Below, one piece after another: positions 1 to 5,766 of a stretch of DNA of 6,404 nucleotides (position 1 is its first letter; the number at the start of each line of letters is the position of its first letter). This DNA is from Brevundimonas sp. (lineage in GTDB: Bacteria; Pseudomonadota; Alphaproteobacteria; Caulobacterales; Caulobacteraceae), in assembly GCA_015234495.1 (NCBI GenBank), contig JADGMZ010000065.1:1-6404 (forward strand), written 5' to 3'. The notes below the pieces were generated by a model. That model was not told the origin of the DNA, searched no databases, and worked only from the letters and a program-made list of their open reading frames with translations. The translations under genes were made by a program, and so were the position numbers.

Positions 1-877
1 TGCCGGCTCCAAAGGCGAACGCGCCGGCATAGTCGCTGAACTCCATGATTTCCGAGCCCTTGCCGGCCCGGCGCATGGCCTCGGCCTCGGCCTCCTCGAC
101 CTGACCGATCTTGTCGATCAGGCGGTTCTGCAGCGCCTGGGCCGACGAATAGGGGCCCGCCTCGATGGTCGCGCGCAGCGCCTCCGGCGTCACCTTGCGG
201 TCCTGGGCCGCATTGGCCAGGGCCGAGGTGTAGATCGACGTCATCCAGGCGCTCATCGCCTCGCGGTGGGCCGGGGTGTAGTCGCTCTCGGTGTATTCGT
301 TGACGGCGTTCTTGTACTCGTAGCGCTGCTCGAACTGGGCGTTGACGCCGTATTTCTCGAAGGCGCGGCCGAGGAAGATCGACTCGGCGGAGAAGCCGGC
401 CAGCTGGAAGCTGGAGGTGTTCTGCATCCACAGCTCGGAGGCGGAGGCTCCCAGCATGTAGCTGGACACCGCGGCGCCGACGGGCTGGAAGCCCTGGGCG
501 TGGGCGATGACGACCTTGCCCGAGCGGCGGAAGCGGCGCACCGCCTGGCGGATCTCGTCGGCCGCGGCCGGGGTGATCCCGGCTTCGGGCAGGCGGATCA
601 GCAGCACCTTGACCCGACCGTCGTCCTCGGCCTGGGCCAGGGTGTCGACGATCTGCATGGTCGACAGCCCGCCCCCGCCGAACACGGCGAAGGGATTGGT
701 CGGCGTCTGGTCGGTCACGCCCTCGCGAAGGTCCAGCTCCAGCACCGTGTTCGACGGCGTCGGGGCCTTCGAGGTCGCCGAGCTGATCGCCACGGTGATC
801 AGCAGGAAGGGGACCACCACGAGGAACAGGAACAGACCGGCGAAGACGCCGAGCATCGTCAGGAAGAACTGCTTCAT
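1..877 (-). CDS. sppA: Signal peptide peptidase SppA, long (67K) type, N-terminal half (partial)
   Basis: Membrane-bound serine protease (peptidase family S49) that degrades signal peptides left in the membrane after secretion. The visible 292 residues start at the ATG at 877 and run off the left edge. Residues 4-34 form one hydrophobic N-terminal anchor (FFLTMLGVFAGLFLFLVVVP), followed by a Ser/Thr/Pro-rich linker and the first S49 domain. In long-form SppA this domain supplies the general-base lysine, and Lys189 in YEYKNAVNEY sits in the matching context (E. coli Lys209, in YKSAV, from memory). The nucleophilic serine belongs to the second domain, which lies outside the window. Long-form proteins run to about 600 residues, so roughly half is present. 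No clear Shine-Dalgarno sequence precedes the start, but the anchor begins directly after it, which supports this choice. The gene is divergent from panD. Family assignment is confident. Confidence 0.93.
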   Translation of the reverse strand, partial: MKQFFLTMLGVFAGLFLFLVVVPFLLITVAISSATSKAPTPSNTVLELDLREGVTDQTPTNPFAVFGGGGLSTMQIVDTLAQAEDDGRVKVLLIRLPEAGITPAAADEIRQAVRRFRRSGKVVIAHAQGFQPVGAAVSSYMLGASASELWMQNTSSFQLAGFSAESIFLGRAFEKYGVNAQFEQRYEYKNAVNEYTESDYTPAHREAMSAWMTSIYTSALANAAQDRKVTPEALRATIEAGPYSSAQALQNRLIDKIGQVEEAEAEAMRRAGKGSEIMEFSDYAGAFAFGAG

Positions 878-923
878 CGAAGGTGTCGGAGTCCGCGCGC
901 GGGCCGGGCTTTGGCCGCCATGG

Positions 924-951
924 ACCATAGGGCGGCGAGGTCTGCCGTCAA
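924..951 (-). promoter_or_regulatory. Candidate sppA promoter
   Basis: Read on the minus strand, TTGACG (951-946) and TATGGT (929-924) are separated by 16 bases. This is a good match to the housekeeping -35 box and a fair match to the -10 box. Transcription would start near 917, giving a leader of about 40 bases before the sppA ATG at 877. This is pattern matching only. Confidence 0.45.
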
Positions 952-1013
952 ATGAACGTCGCGTAACAGGCGAATGGCCGCGGAACCGTGATGGTGCGCC
1001 GCAACAGAAACGA

Positions 1014-1042
1014 TTGATGACCGCCGGGCCTGCCCCTATATC
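1014..1042 (+). promoter_or_regulatory. Candidate panD promoter
   Basis: TTGATG (1014-1019) and TATATC (1037-1042) are separated by 17 bases. The extended -10 region CCTATATC fits the Caulobacter housekeeping pattern GCTANAWC at all but the first base. Transcription would begin near 1049, about 48 bases before the panD ATG. It stands back to back with the sppA promoter in the 219 bp divergent spacer. Confidence 0.55.
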
Positions 1043-1096
1043 AGCAGCCTGCGAGCGGGGGCCGATCGCCCCGCGTCATCCCGGACCGCACTCCCC

Positions 1097-1453
1097 ATGC
1101 TGGTCACCCTGATGAAGGCCAAGCTGCACCGCGCGACGGTGACCCAGGCCGATCTCGATTACGAAGGCTCGATCGCCATCGACGCCGACCTGCTCGACGC
1201 CGCGGGCATCTTTCCGCACGAGCAGGTCGATGTGCTGAACATCACCAACGGCCAGCGCTTCACCACCTACGCCATCGAGGCCCCGCGCGGCTCGCGCGTC
1301 ATCGGCGTCAACGGCGCCGCCGCCCGCCTGGTGCAGAAGAACGACAAGGTCATCGTCGTCACCTACGGCCAGCTGCCGCAGGAAGAGGCCCGCCAGTGGT
1401 CGCCGACGGTGGTGCTGCTGGACGACAGAAACGAAATCAAGCGCGCGGCCTGA
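1097..1453 (+). CDS. panD: Aspartate 1-decarboxylase, pyruvoyl-dependent (PanD)
   Basis: Cytoplasmic enzyme that decarboxylates L-aspartate to beta-alanine, the beta-alanine branch of pantothenate and coenzyme A synthesis. The 118-residue product aligns along most of E. coli PanD (126 residues). The zymogen self-cleaves between Gly24 and Ser25 in YEGS, and Ser25 becomes the pyruvoyl cofactor. Lys9 (in KLHR), Arg54, Thr57 and Tyr58 (in [10 protein letters not shown]) match the known active-site residues, and NGAAARLV matches the conserved substrate pocket. The start at 1097 puts the cleavage site exactly at 24/25 as in E. coli; the in-frame ATG at 1112 would shorten the first strand. No good Shine-Dalgarno sequence is visible. 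Only the C-terminal tail is shorter than in enterics. The gene has its own promoter and terminator and is probably monocistronic. Identification is very secure. Confidence 0.96.
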   Translation: MLVTLMKAKLHRATVTQADLDYEGSIAIDADLLDAAGIFPHEQVDVLNITNGQRFTTYAIEAPRGSRVIGVNGAAARLVQKNDKVIVVTYGQLPQEEARQWSPTVVLLDDRNEIKRAA

Positions 1454-1477
1454 CCACATCTCAAAGCCGCAACGAAC

Positions 1478-1507
1478 AAGGCCCGCCGTCGCCGGCGGGC
1501 CTTTCTT
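1478..1507. terminator. Bidirectional intrinsic terminator shared by panD and the SIMPL gene
   Basis: An 11-bp perfect stem (1478-1488 pairing with 1493-1503) encloses a 4-base loop. On the plus strand it runs into TTTCTT (1502-1507), which would stop panD transcripts. On the minus strand the flank reads TTGTTCGTT, which would stop transcripts of the converging gene whose stop codon ends at 1515. The stem starts 25 bases after the panD stop. Confidence 0.85.
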
Positions 1508-1514
1508 CATGGGT

Positions 1515-2324
1515 CTACCGGTTCAGGTCGTAGACCCCGGTGATATCGATGCGCACCGTCAGTTCGCCGGCGGCGACCGGCGTGCCGCCGGCGTCCATGG
1601 CCATTTCGGCCCGGGCGTACATCGGGCGCGGCGGCTGGGGCGCATAGCCGCCGCCTTCGGTCAGCGAACGGATGCCGCCCAGTTCGACGCCCAGGGCCTG
1701 CGAATACAGCGCCGCCTTGGCCTGCAGGTTGCGCACCGCCAGCTGGCGGGCGCGGTTCTCGGCCGCGGTCGGATCCTTGAGGCCGAAGCCGATGCCGCCG
1801 ATCTGGTTCACACCGGCCGCCACCACGGCGTCCGCCGTAGAGCCGACCTTGCCCAGGTCGTTGATGATCACCGTCACCTGGTTGCTGGCCTGGTAGCCGC
1901 GCAGCCGCGGCGGCTCGTTCTGGACGTAATCGTACTGGGCCGACAGGTTCAGGCCCGAGGTCTGGACGTCGCGCTCCTGGATCCCGGCGCGGCGCAGGGC
2001 GGTCATCACCTGGTTCATCCGGGCGGCGTTCTGCTGCATGGCCTCGGCGGCGGTGGCGGCCTCGGTGACGACGCCGAAATTGATGGTGGCCATGTCCGGC
2101 GCGGCCTTCACCTCGCCATAGGCCGAAAGGTTCAGCGACGGGCGCTCGGTCACGGCCTGGATGGTCAGGGGCGCGCCCCCGCCCGGCTGGGACTGGGCGA
2201 AGGCCGACGGGGCGGCGAAGGCGATGGCGGCGGCGGCCAGCAGCCCGCCGCTGACGAGCAGGGCGCGGTTGGACAGGGCCGGCGCGGCGACGACGCGGGC
2301 CTTGGCGGCGGGGGATCGGGTCAT
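1515..2324 (-). CDS. Exported SIMPL-domain (DUF541, YggE-like) protein
   Basis: 269-residue secreted, probably periplasmic, protein of the SIMPL/DUF541 family. Its E. coli member YggE is linked to protection against oxidative stress; the biochemical activity of the family is not settled. A Sec signal peptide is clear: arginines up to position 20, a hydrophobic stretch at 21-38, and a likely cut after SAFA (residue 43). The SIMPL domain fills about 62-269, beginning with LNLSAYGEVKAAPDMATINFG, which is close to the family's usual opening (G-x-G/E-V-x-x-x-P-D-x-A). The segment AAEAMQQNAARMNQVMTAL, then GIQERDVQTSGLNLSAQYDY and GYQASNQVTV, also follows the family pattern. The ATG at 2324 is preceded by AGGAGA (2337-2332) with a 7-base gap, which fixes the start. 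The gene converges on panD and shares its terminator. I see no clear promoter. Confidence 0.9.
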   Translation of the reverse strand: MTRSPAAKARVVAAPALSNRALLVSGGLLAAAAIAFAAPSAFAQSQPGGGAPLTIQAVTERPSLNLSAYGEVKAAPDMATINFGVVTEAATAAEAMQQNAARMNQVMTALRRAGIQERDVQTSGLNLSAQYDYVQNEPPRLRGYQASNQVTVIINDLGKVGSTADAVVAAGVNQIGGIGFGLKDPTAAENRARQLAVRNLQAKAALYSQALGVELGGIRSLTEGGGYAPQPPRPMYARAEMAMDAGGTPVAAGELTVRIDITGVYDLNR

Positions 2325-2466
2325 GGGGTCGTCTCCTGATGCGGGTCGGCCCGTTCACTGTCGATGCGGACCGTGGCGGCACCTTGGCCGTTCGCGCCTG
2401 AATGAACGCCCGCGCCCCGCTGGCAGGTTCCATTCATCTGCCGCCCGGGATGACCGCGCTCCCTGC

Positions 2467-2496
2467 TTGGCAAGCCGCCGCGCCGCCTGCTAGGCC
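2467..2496 (+). promoter_or_regulatory. Candidate promoter for the CAU tRNA
   Basis: TTGGCA (2467-2472) is followed, 16 bases later, by GCTAGGCC (2489-2496). The latter has the GCTA core of the Caulobacter -10 motif. Transcription would start about 10 bases before the mature tRNA 5' end, as expected for a tRNA gene. The -10 element is only a partial match. Confidence 0.45.
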
Positions 2497-2513
2497 ACGC
2501 ACGCCGCCACGGC

Positions 2514-2586
2514 GGGCCCGTAGCTCAATGGTTAGAGCCGACCGCTCATAACGGTCTGGTTGCAGGTTCGAGTCCTGCCGGGCCTA
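2514..2586 (+). tRNA. tRNA with CAU anticodon, probably tRNA-Ile2 (lysidine-34)
   Basis: The cloverleaf folds fully by eye. The acceptor stem is 2514-2520 with 2579-2585 (one G-U pair at the end), and the D stem GCTC/GAGC is 2523-2526 with 2535-2538. The anticodon stem GACCG/CGGTC is 2540-2544 with 2552-2556, and the anticodon loop CTCATAA carries CAT at 2547-2549. The T stem GCAGG/CCTGC encloses TTCGAGT. The discriminator is A2586. The next bases are CCG, so the terminal CCA is not fully encoded and must be added. The anticodon alone allows initiator Met, elongator Met or Ile2. The eight-base D loop AATGGTTA, the GC-only inner acceptor stem and the TGGTT variable region resemble Ile2 tRNAs such as E. 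coli ileX. There C34 is changed to lysidine by TilS so that AUA is read as isoleucine. An initiator is unlikely: the anticodon stem lacks the three G-C pairs next to the loop and the acceptor end is paired. Confidence 0.88.
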
Positions 2587-2670
2587 CCGCGCGGGTGGAA
2601 TTCGTCAGTTTTCCTCCGGACGTTAGCCGTCTACGAATAACGGTCACGCGGCGGGCAGGGAGACCATCGG

Positions 2671-3255
2671 ATGAAACCTACCTGGAAGGGCGTTGTCGCT
2701 GGCGCGGCTCTGGCGCTGCTCGCCTCGGCGGCGCCGGCCGCCGGCCAAACTCCGTTCGACGGCATCCCCGGCCTGACCCACTACGGCGACGCCGACGGCT
2801 GGCAGGTGAAGAAGCTGGACAGCGACGACATCTGGTATGGGCAGGCGTGCGTCATCTTCAAGAACCTGAGCGCCGGGCCCAATCCGCTCCAGGCAGTCTA
2901 TCGTTTCGAGCCCGGTGAGGACGAGGTGACCATCTCGTTCCTGTTTCCGCAGGCGCAGTCCGTGCCTGACCCCGAAGCCGTCGACTGGGGCTACCTGGAG
3001 CCGAAGGAGTTCCAGTATGCGGTCGATCCGACCGGGGTATACGACATCTCGGGCCACGTCGGCTTCGAATATATCGACGCCACCAAGGTTTACGTCGAAC
3101 TGCGCCTAGACGCCGACCTCGCGATCGCGAACCGGATGGCGGCGGCCGAGCAGGTTGGCGTGGCCGTGAAGGGCCACGAGGGAATCGCCTTCCCGACCGG
3201 ACGCGCCACGCGCGCCGTCAGCCTGGCGCGCCGCTGCCTGAACAGCTTCCGCTAA
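2671..3255 (+). CDS. Unrecognised secreted protein
   Basis: 194-residue protein whose family I do not recognise. It begins with a convincing Sec signal peptide: Lys2 and Lys6, a hydrophobic run GVVAGAALALLAS (7-19), and a cut probably just after APAA (near 24). The mature part of about 170 residues is acidic in its middle, rich in Asp, Tyr and Trp, and has only two cysteines (Cys60 and Cys189), which could form a disulfide in the periplasm. No membrane segment follows the signal and no lipobox is present. The ATG at 2671 has AGGGAG (2657-2662) eight bases upstream, so the start is secure. Codon use fits the neighbours. It lies 84 bases after the tRNA and ends 15 bases before the stop of a converging minus-strand frame. 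A periplasmic binding, inhibitor or envelope role is conceivable but nothing in the sequence selects one. Confidence 0.8.
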   Translation: MKPTWKGVVAGAALALLASAAPAAGQTPFDGIPGLTHYGDADGWQVKKLDSDDIWYGQACVIFKNLSAGPNPLQAVYRFEPGEDEVTISFLFPQAQSVPDPEAVDWGYLEPKEFQYAVDPTGVYDISGHVGFEYIDATKVYVELRLDADLAIANRMAAAEQVGVAVKGHEGIAFPTGRATRAVSLARRCLNSFR

Positions 3256-3256
3256 C

Positions 3257-3271
3257 GGCGGCTCCGCCGCC
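3257..3271. terminator. Short GC hairpin between converging genes (weak terminator candidate)
   Basis: GGCGGC (3257-3262) and GCCGCC (3266-3271) form a 6-bp stem with a three-base loop. It starts two bases after the stop of the secreted-protein gene and overlaps the TAG of the minus-strand frame. No T tract follows on either strand, so intrinsic termination would be weak. Confidence 0.3.
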
Positions 3272-3534
3272 TACCAGCGCCAGCTGCCGCCGCGGTTCCA
3301 GCGGTCTTCGCCGCGATACCGCTCGTCGTGGATGTAGCGGCCGTCGCGGTCGTACCAGCCATAACCGTCGCGATAGCGGTCGTAGCCGTCCAGGCTGTAG
3401 CCGTCGTCGTGGTATTCGATGCCCAGCAGCCCGTCCTCGGCGTCCCACCAGTTGCGCGGACAGGAGCCGAAGGCGCACTCCCAACCCTCGCCGGGCCCCC
3501 GGCTCGTCCGTCAAGCTTTGCAGGGCCCGGCCAT
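3271..3534 (-). pseudogene. Disrupted small gene for a Trp/Tyr/Asp/Arg-rich protein
   Basis: On the minus strand an open frame runs from 3510 down to a TAG at 3273-3271 and reads as a convincing protein: GEGWECAFGSCPRNWWDAED near its start and DGYDRYRDGYGWYDRDGRY in the middle, ending in WRW. Nearly all codons end in G or C, as in the neighbouring genes. The other two minus-strand frames give Arg/Pro- or Thr/Ala-rich nonsense. There is no ATG, GTG or TTG in this open stretch. The nearest in-frame ATG, at 3534, gives only MAGPCKA before a TGA at 3513-3511. Alternatively, a TTG at 3514 in another frame would read MTDEPG and join this frame if one G were lost from the five-G run complementary to 3497-3501. 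I therefore call it a broken gene or a gene hit by a sequence error. I do not recognise the family. Two cysteines (CAFGSC) sit near the N-terminus; no signal peptide remains visible. Confidence 0.55.
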
Positions 3535-3552
3535 TTTGCCTCTGGCCGGTGC

Positions 3553-3580
3553 TTGTCCACAGGAATCAGCGACTTAGGAT
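3553..3580 (+). promoter_or_regulatory. Candidate promoter of the msrC-mak-SDR-citE operon
   Basis: TTGTCC (3553-3558) and TAGGAT (3575-3580) are 16 bases apart. Transcription would start near 3587, inside the repeat cluster at 3562-3605 and about 76 bases before the first start codon. This is the only plausible promoter I find ahead of the four-gene run. Confidence 0.4.
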
Positions 3581-3605
3581 TCCCCAGTGAGGGGAAAAAT
3601 TCCCC
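3562..3605. repeat. Overlapping TTCCCC/GGGGAA inverted repeats upstream of the operon
   Basis: Three elements overlap here. GGAATC (3562-3567) is mirrored by GATTCC (3578-3583). TTCCCC (3580-3585) pairs with GGGGAA (3591-3596) across a 5-base gap. The same GGGGAA pairs with a second TTCCCC (3600-3605) across three A residues. The two TTCCCC copies are exactly 20 bases apart, about two helical turns. They sit at and just after the predicted transcription start. They could be a repressor or activator site, or alternative hairpins in the leader RNA; I do not recognise the motif. Confidence 0.5.
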
Positions 3606-3662
3606 CTCCCCTCGCCGCCCGGCGGCGCCTATATGGCGGGGACTGCCTGGAGTTCACGCCTG

Positions 3663-4157
3663 ATGTCCTACGTCGCCCGAGACGACCGCCCCGCCGACAA
3701 GGCCGCCCGCTACGCCGAGCTCGAGGACGAGATCCTCGCCGTCCTCGAAGGCGAGCCGAACCTGACGGCGCGCATGGCGACCGTCTCCTCGATGCTGGCG
3801 GACGCCTTCCCGGCCTTCTTCTGGACGGGCTTCTACGTCGTCGACCCGGACAAGCCGGGCGAGCTGGTGGTCGGCCCCTACCAGGGCACCCTGGGCTGCC
3901 TGCGCATCCCCTTCGGCCGCGGCGTCTGCGGCGCCGCGGCCCGCGATCGCGCCACCCAGGTTGTCGAGGACGTCAACGCCTTCCCGGGACACATCGCCTG
4001 CGACAGCCGCTCGGCCAGCGAGATCGTCGTGCCGGTGTTCGACCGCGCGGGGACGCTGATCGCGGTGCTGGACGTCGACGCCGAGACCACGGGGGCCTTC
4101 GACGCCCTCGATGCGGAGGCGCTGGAGCGGCTGGTCGGCCGGGTGTTCGCGGCCTGA
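3663..4157 (+). CDS. msrC: Free methionine-(R)-sulfoxide reductase (GAF domain, fRMsr)
   Basis: Cytoplasmic enzyme that reduces free L-methionine-(R)-sulfoxide to methionine, an antioxidant repair and methionine-salvage role, usually with thioredoxin-type reductants. The 164 residues are almost entirely one GAF domain. Cys79, Cys89 and Cys113 lie in GPYQGTLGCLRIPFGRGVCG and FPGHIACDSRS. Their spacing (10 and 24) equals that of Cys84, Cys94 and Cys118 in E. coli YebR/MsrC (from memory). FFWTGFYVVD and SEIVVPVFD are also family hallmarks. I chose the ATG at 3663: it gives the family's usual length (about 160-165) and has GGAG at 3649-3652. An in-frame ATG at 3633 would add ten residues without any ribosome site. 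It is the first gene of a probable four-gene operon, with 20 bases to the fructokinase. Identification is secure and the start is likely. Confidence 0.93.
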   Translation: MSYVARDDRPADKAARYAELEDEILAVLEGEPNLTARMATVSSMLADAFPAFFWTGFYVVDPDKPGELVVGPYQGTLGCLRIPFGRGVCGAAARDRATQVVEDVNAFPGHIACDSRSASEIVVPVFDRAGTLIAVLDVDAETTGAFDALDAEALERLVGRVFAA

Positions 4158-4177
4158 TCATCTGCTAAGCCACGCCG

Positions 4178-5095
4178 ATGCGCATCGGGGTGGACTTCGG
4201 CGGCACCAAGATCGAGGCGGCGGTCCTCGGGGACGATGGCGCCTTTCTCGCGCGTCGGCGCGAACCCAACCCCGGCGACTATGACGCGGCCATCGCCGCC
4301 GTCGGACGGCTGATCGCCGCGGTGGAGGCCGAAACCGGGGCCTCGGGTCCGGTCGGCGTGGCCATGCCAGGGTCGGTCTCTCCCTCCACGGGCCTGATGC
4401 GCAACGCCAACTCGACCTGGCTGAACGGCCGGGCCTTCCGCGAGGATCTTGAGCAGGCGCTGGCCCGGCCCGTGCGCCTCGCCAACGACGCCAACTGCCT
4501 GGCCCTGTCCGAGGCCGTGGACGGCGCCGGGGCCGGAAAACCCGCGGTCTTCGCCATCATCATCGGCACCGGCTGCGGGGGCGGCGTCGCCATCAACGGC
4601 GAGCTTGTCGAGGGCGCCGGCGGCGTGGCCGGGGAATGGGGTCACACCTCCCTGCCCTGGCCCTCGGCCGACGAGGCGCCGGGCCCGGCCTGCTGGTGCG
4701 GCCTGCGCGGCTGCCTCGAGACCTGGGTGTCGGGCTCGGGTCTGCAGCGCGACCATCGGAACCGCACCGGTCAGGTGCTGTCGGCTGAGGCCATCGTCGC
4801 CGCCGCCCGCGACGGAGAGGCCGGAGCCCGCCGCTCGCTGGACCTGTGCATCGACCGGCTGGGGCGCGCCATCGCCATGGCCGTCAACCTGATCGACCCC
4901 GACGTCTTCGTCCTCGGCGGCGGCCTGTCCAACGTCGACGAGCTGTACGCCGCCCTGCCCCCGGTGGTGCAACGATACGCCTTCACCGACGCCTGGAACG
5001 GCGTCATCGTCCCGGCCCGATGGGGCGACTCGTCAGGCGTGCGCGGGGCGGCGCGCCTGTGGCCCTCGCCCAACCTCCAGGAGTTCCCTGCATGA
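4178..5095 (+). CDS. mak: ROK-family fructokinase (Mak-like manno(fructo)kinase)
   Basis: Cytoplasmic sugar kinase that transfers phosphate from ATP to a hexose; E. coli Mak (YajF) makes fructose-6-phosphate from fructose and also uses mannose. The 305-residue product matches Mak along its whole length. The ATP phosphate loop is DFGGTK (6-11). Substrate-side NANSTWLNG is at 76-84, catalytic Asp104 lies in LANDANCLA, and the second phosphate motif IIGTGCGGGV is at 128-137. The ROK zinc site is His156 in GEWGH plus Cys172, Cys174 and Cys179 in CWCGLRGCLE. DPDVFVLGGGLSNV (240-253) and GDSSGVRGAARLWP (283-296) close the fold. The start at 4178 matches the Mak N-terminus (MRIG), but no strong ribosome site is seen. 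It follows msrC by 20 bases, and its TGA overlaps the next ATG as ATGA. The exact sugar is inferred from similarity. Confidence 0.92.
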   Translation: MRIGVDFGGTKIEAAVLGDDGAFLARRREPNPGDYDAAIAAVGRLIAAVEAETGASGPVGVAMPGSVSPSTGLMRNANSTWLNGRAFREDLEQALARPVRLANDANCLALSEAVDGAGAGKPAVFAIIIGTGCGGGVAINGELVEGAGGVAGEWGHTSLPWPSADEAPGPACWCGLRGCLETWVSGSGLQRDHRNRTGQVLSAEAIVAAARDGEAGARRSLDLCIDRLGRAIAMAVNLIDPDVFVLGGGLSNVDELYAALPPVVQRYAFTDAWNGVIVPARWGDSSGVRGAARLWPSPNLQEFPA

Positions 5096-5766
5096 CCCGA
5101 ACCCTCGTCATCACCGGCGGCCACGGGGTCCTCGGCCGCGCCGTGGTCGAAGCGGCCTGCGCCGACGGCCTGAGCGTCGCGGTCATCGACCACGCCAGGG
5201 GCCCGGCCGTGCCCGCGGGCGCGCTGGAGGTCGGCGGCGTCGACCTGACCGATCCGGCGGCGGCGACGGCGGCGATCAAGGCCGTCGCCGACCGCTTCGG
5301 CCGCATCGACGCCCTGCTCAACATCGCCGGCGGATTCGTCTGGCAGACGGCCGACGACCCCGAACCGGCCTGGGACCGCATGTTCGCCCTGAACGTGAAG
5401 ACCGCCCTCAACGCCAGCCGCGCGGCCCTGCCCTGGCTGAAGCGCTCGGACGAAGGCCGCATCGTCAACGTCGGGGCCAATGCGGCCCTGAAGAGCGCCG
5501 CGGGCATGGGTGCCTACGCCGCCTCCAAGGCCGGCGTGCACCGGCTGACCGAAAGCCTCGCCGAGGAGCTCAAGGACACTTCGGTGACGGTCAATGCGGT
5601 CCTGCCGTCGATCCTCGACACGCCGCAGAACCGCGCCGACATGCCCGACGCCGACCCCTCGAAGTGGGTCCAGCCCGCAGATCTGGCCCGGGTCATGCTG
5701 TTCCTGGCCTCGCCCGGGAGCCGGGCCGTCACCGGCGCCCTCGTTCCGGTCACGGGCCGGGTGTGA
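5092..5766 (+). CDS. Short-chain dehydrogenase resembling quinonoid dihydropteridine reductase
   Basis: 224-residue NAD(P)-dependent reductase with a Rossmann fold. The nucleotide motif TGGHGVLG is at 8-15, and Asp33 ends the second strand, which favours NADH. NIAGG (77-81) stands in the NNAG position, Asn101 lies in ALNVKT, and the catalytic pair is Tyr142 and Lys146 (YAASK). The serine that normally stands 13 residues before the tyrosine is Ala129 (NVGANAALKSAAG). This, together with LPSILDTPQNRADMPDADPS (171-190) followed by KW, closely resembles animal quinonoid dihydropteridine reductase, as I remember it: GAKAALDGTPG and LDTPMNRKSMPEADFSSW. That enzyme also lacks the serine. AGGAG (5079-5083), eight bases upstream, fixes the ATG; the frame stays open upstream inside mak but is not used there. 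It overlaps mak by four bases and the next gene by one. A pterin substrate is inference; the true substrate is unknown. Confidence 0.88.
   Translation: MTRTLVITGGHGVLGRAVVEAACADGLSVAVIDHARGPAVPAGALEVGGVDLTDPAAATAAIKAVADRFGRIDALLNIAGGFVWQTADDPEPAWDRMFALNVKTALNASRAALPWLKRSDEGRIVNVGANAALKSAAGMGAYAASKAGVHRLTESLAEELKDTSVTVNAVLPSILDTPQNRADMPDADPSKWVQPADLARVMLFLASPGSRAVTGALVPVTGRV

Noticed and set aside
266..955. 229-codon plus-strand frame opposite sppA
   Set aside because: It is antisense to a clear SppA reading and is Gly/His/Arg-rich without any motif.
1507..2433. 308-codon minus-strand frame covering the SIMPL gene
   Set aside because: Its product is Arg/Pro/Gly-rich with no domain, while the frame at 1515-2324 has a signal peptide, a good ribosome site and the SIMPL domain.
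2597..2624. GGAAT...CGTT pair upstream of the secreted-protein gene as an EcfG/SigT-type general stress promoter
   Set aside because: The -35 element has one mismatch to GGAAC and the gap of 19 bases is longer than the usual 16-17, so chance is more likely.
2514..2670. tRNA 3' end as an integration (att) site for a mobile element
   Set aside because: I found no second copy of the tRNA 3' segment in the window and no integrase or transposase. The neighbouring composition is only mildly different.
3511..3513. The TGA in the minus-strand broken gene read as selenocysteine
   Set aside because: It lies at codon 8 of a tiny frame, no selenoprotein family is recognisable, and I saw no convincing SECIS-like hairpin directly after it. 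Mutation or error is simpler.
3878..4972. 364-codon open frame on the minus strand opposite msrC and mak
   Set aside because: It is a GC-rich shadow. The opposite strand encodes two secure family members across the same stretch, and this product is low-complexity Gly/Arg/Asp/Ala-rich with no recognisable domain.
4846..5091. In-frame upstream extension of the SDR inside mak
   Set aside because: The extension is Arg/Pro-rich shadow sequence of mak. The Rossmann motif begins right after the ATG at 5092, which has an AGGAG site.
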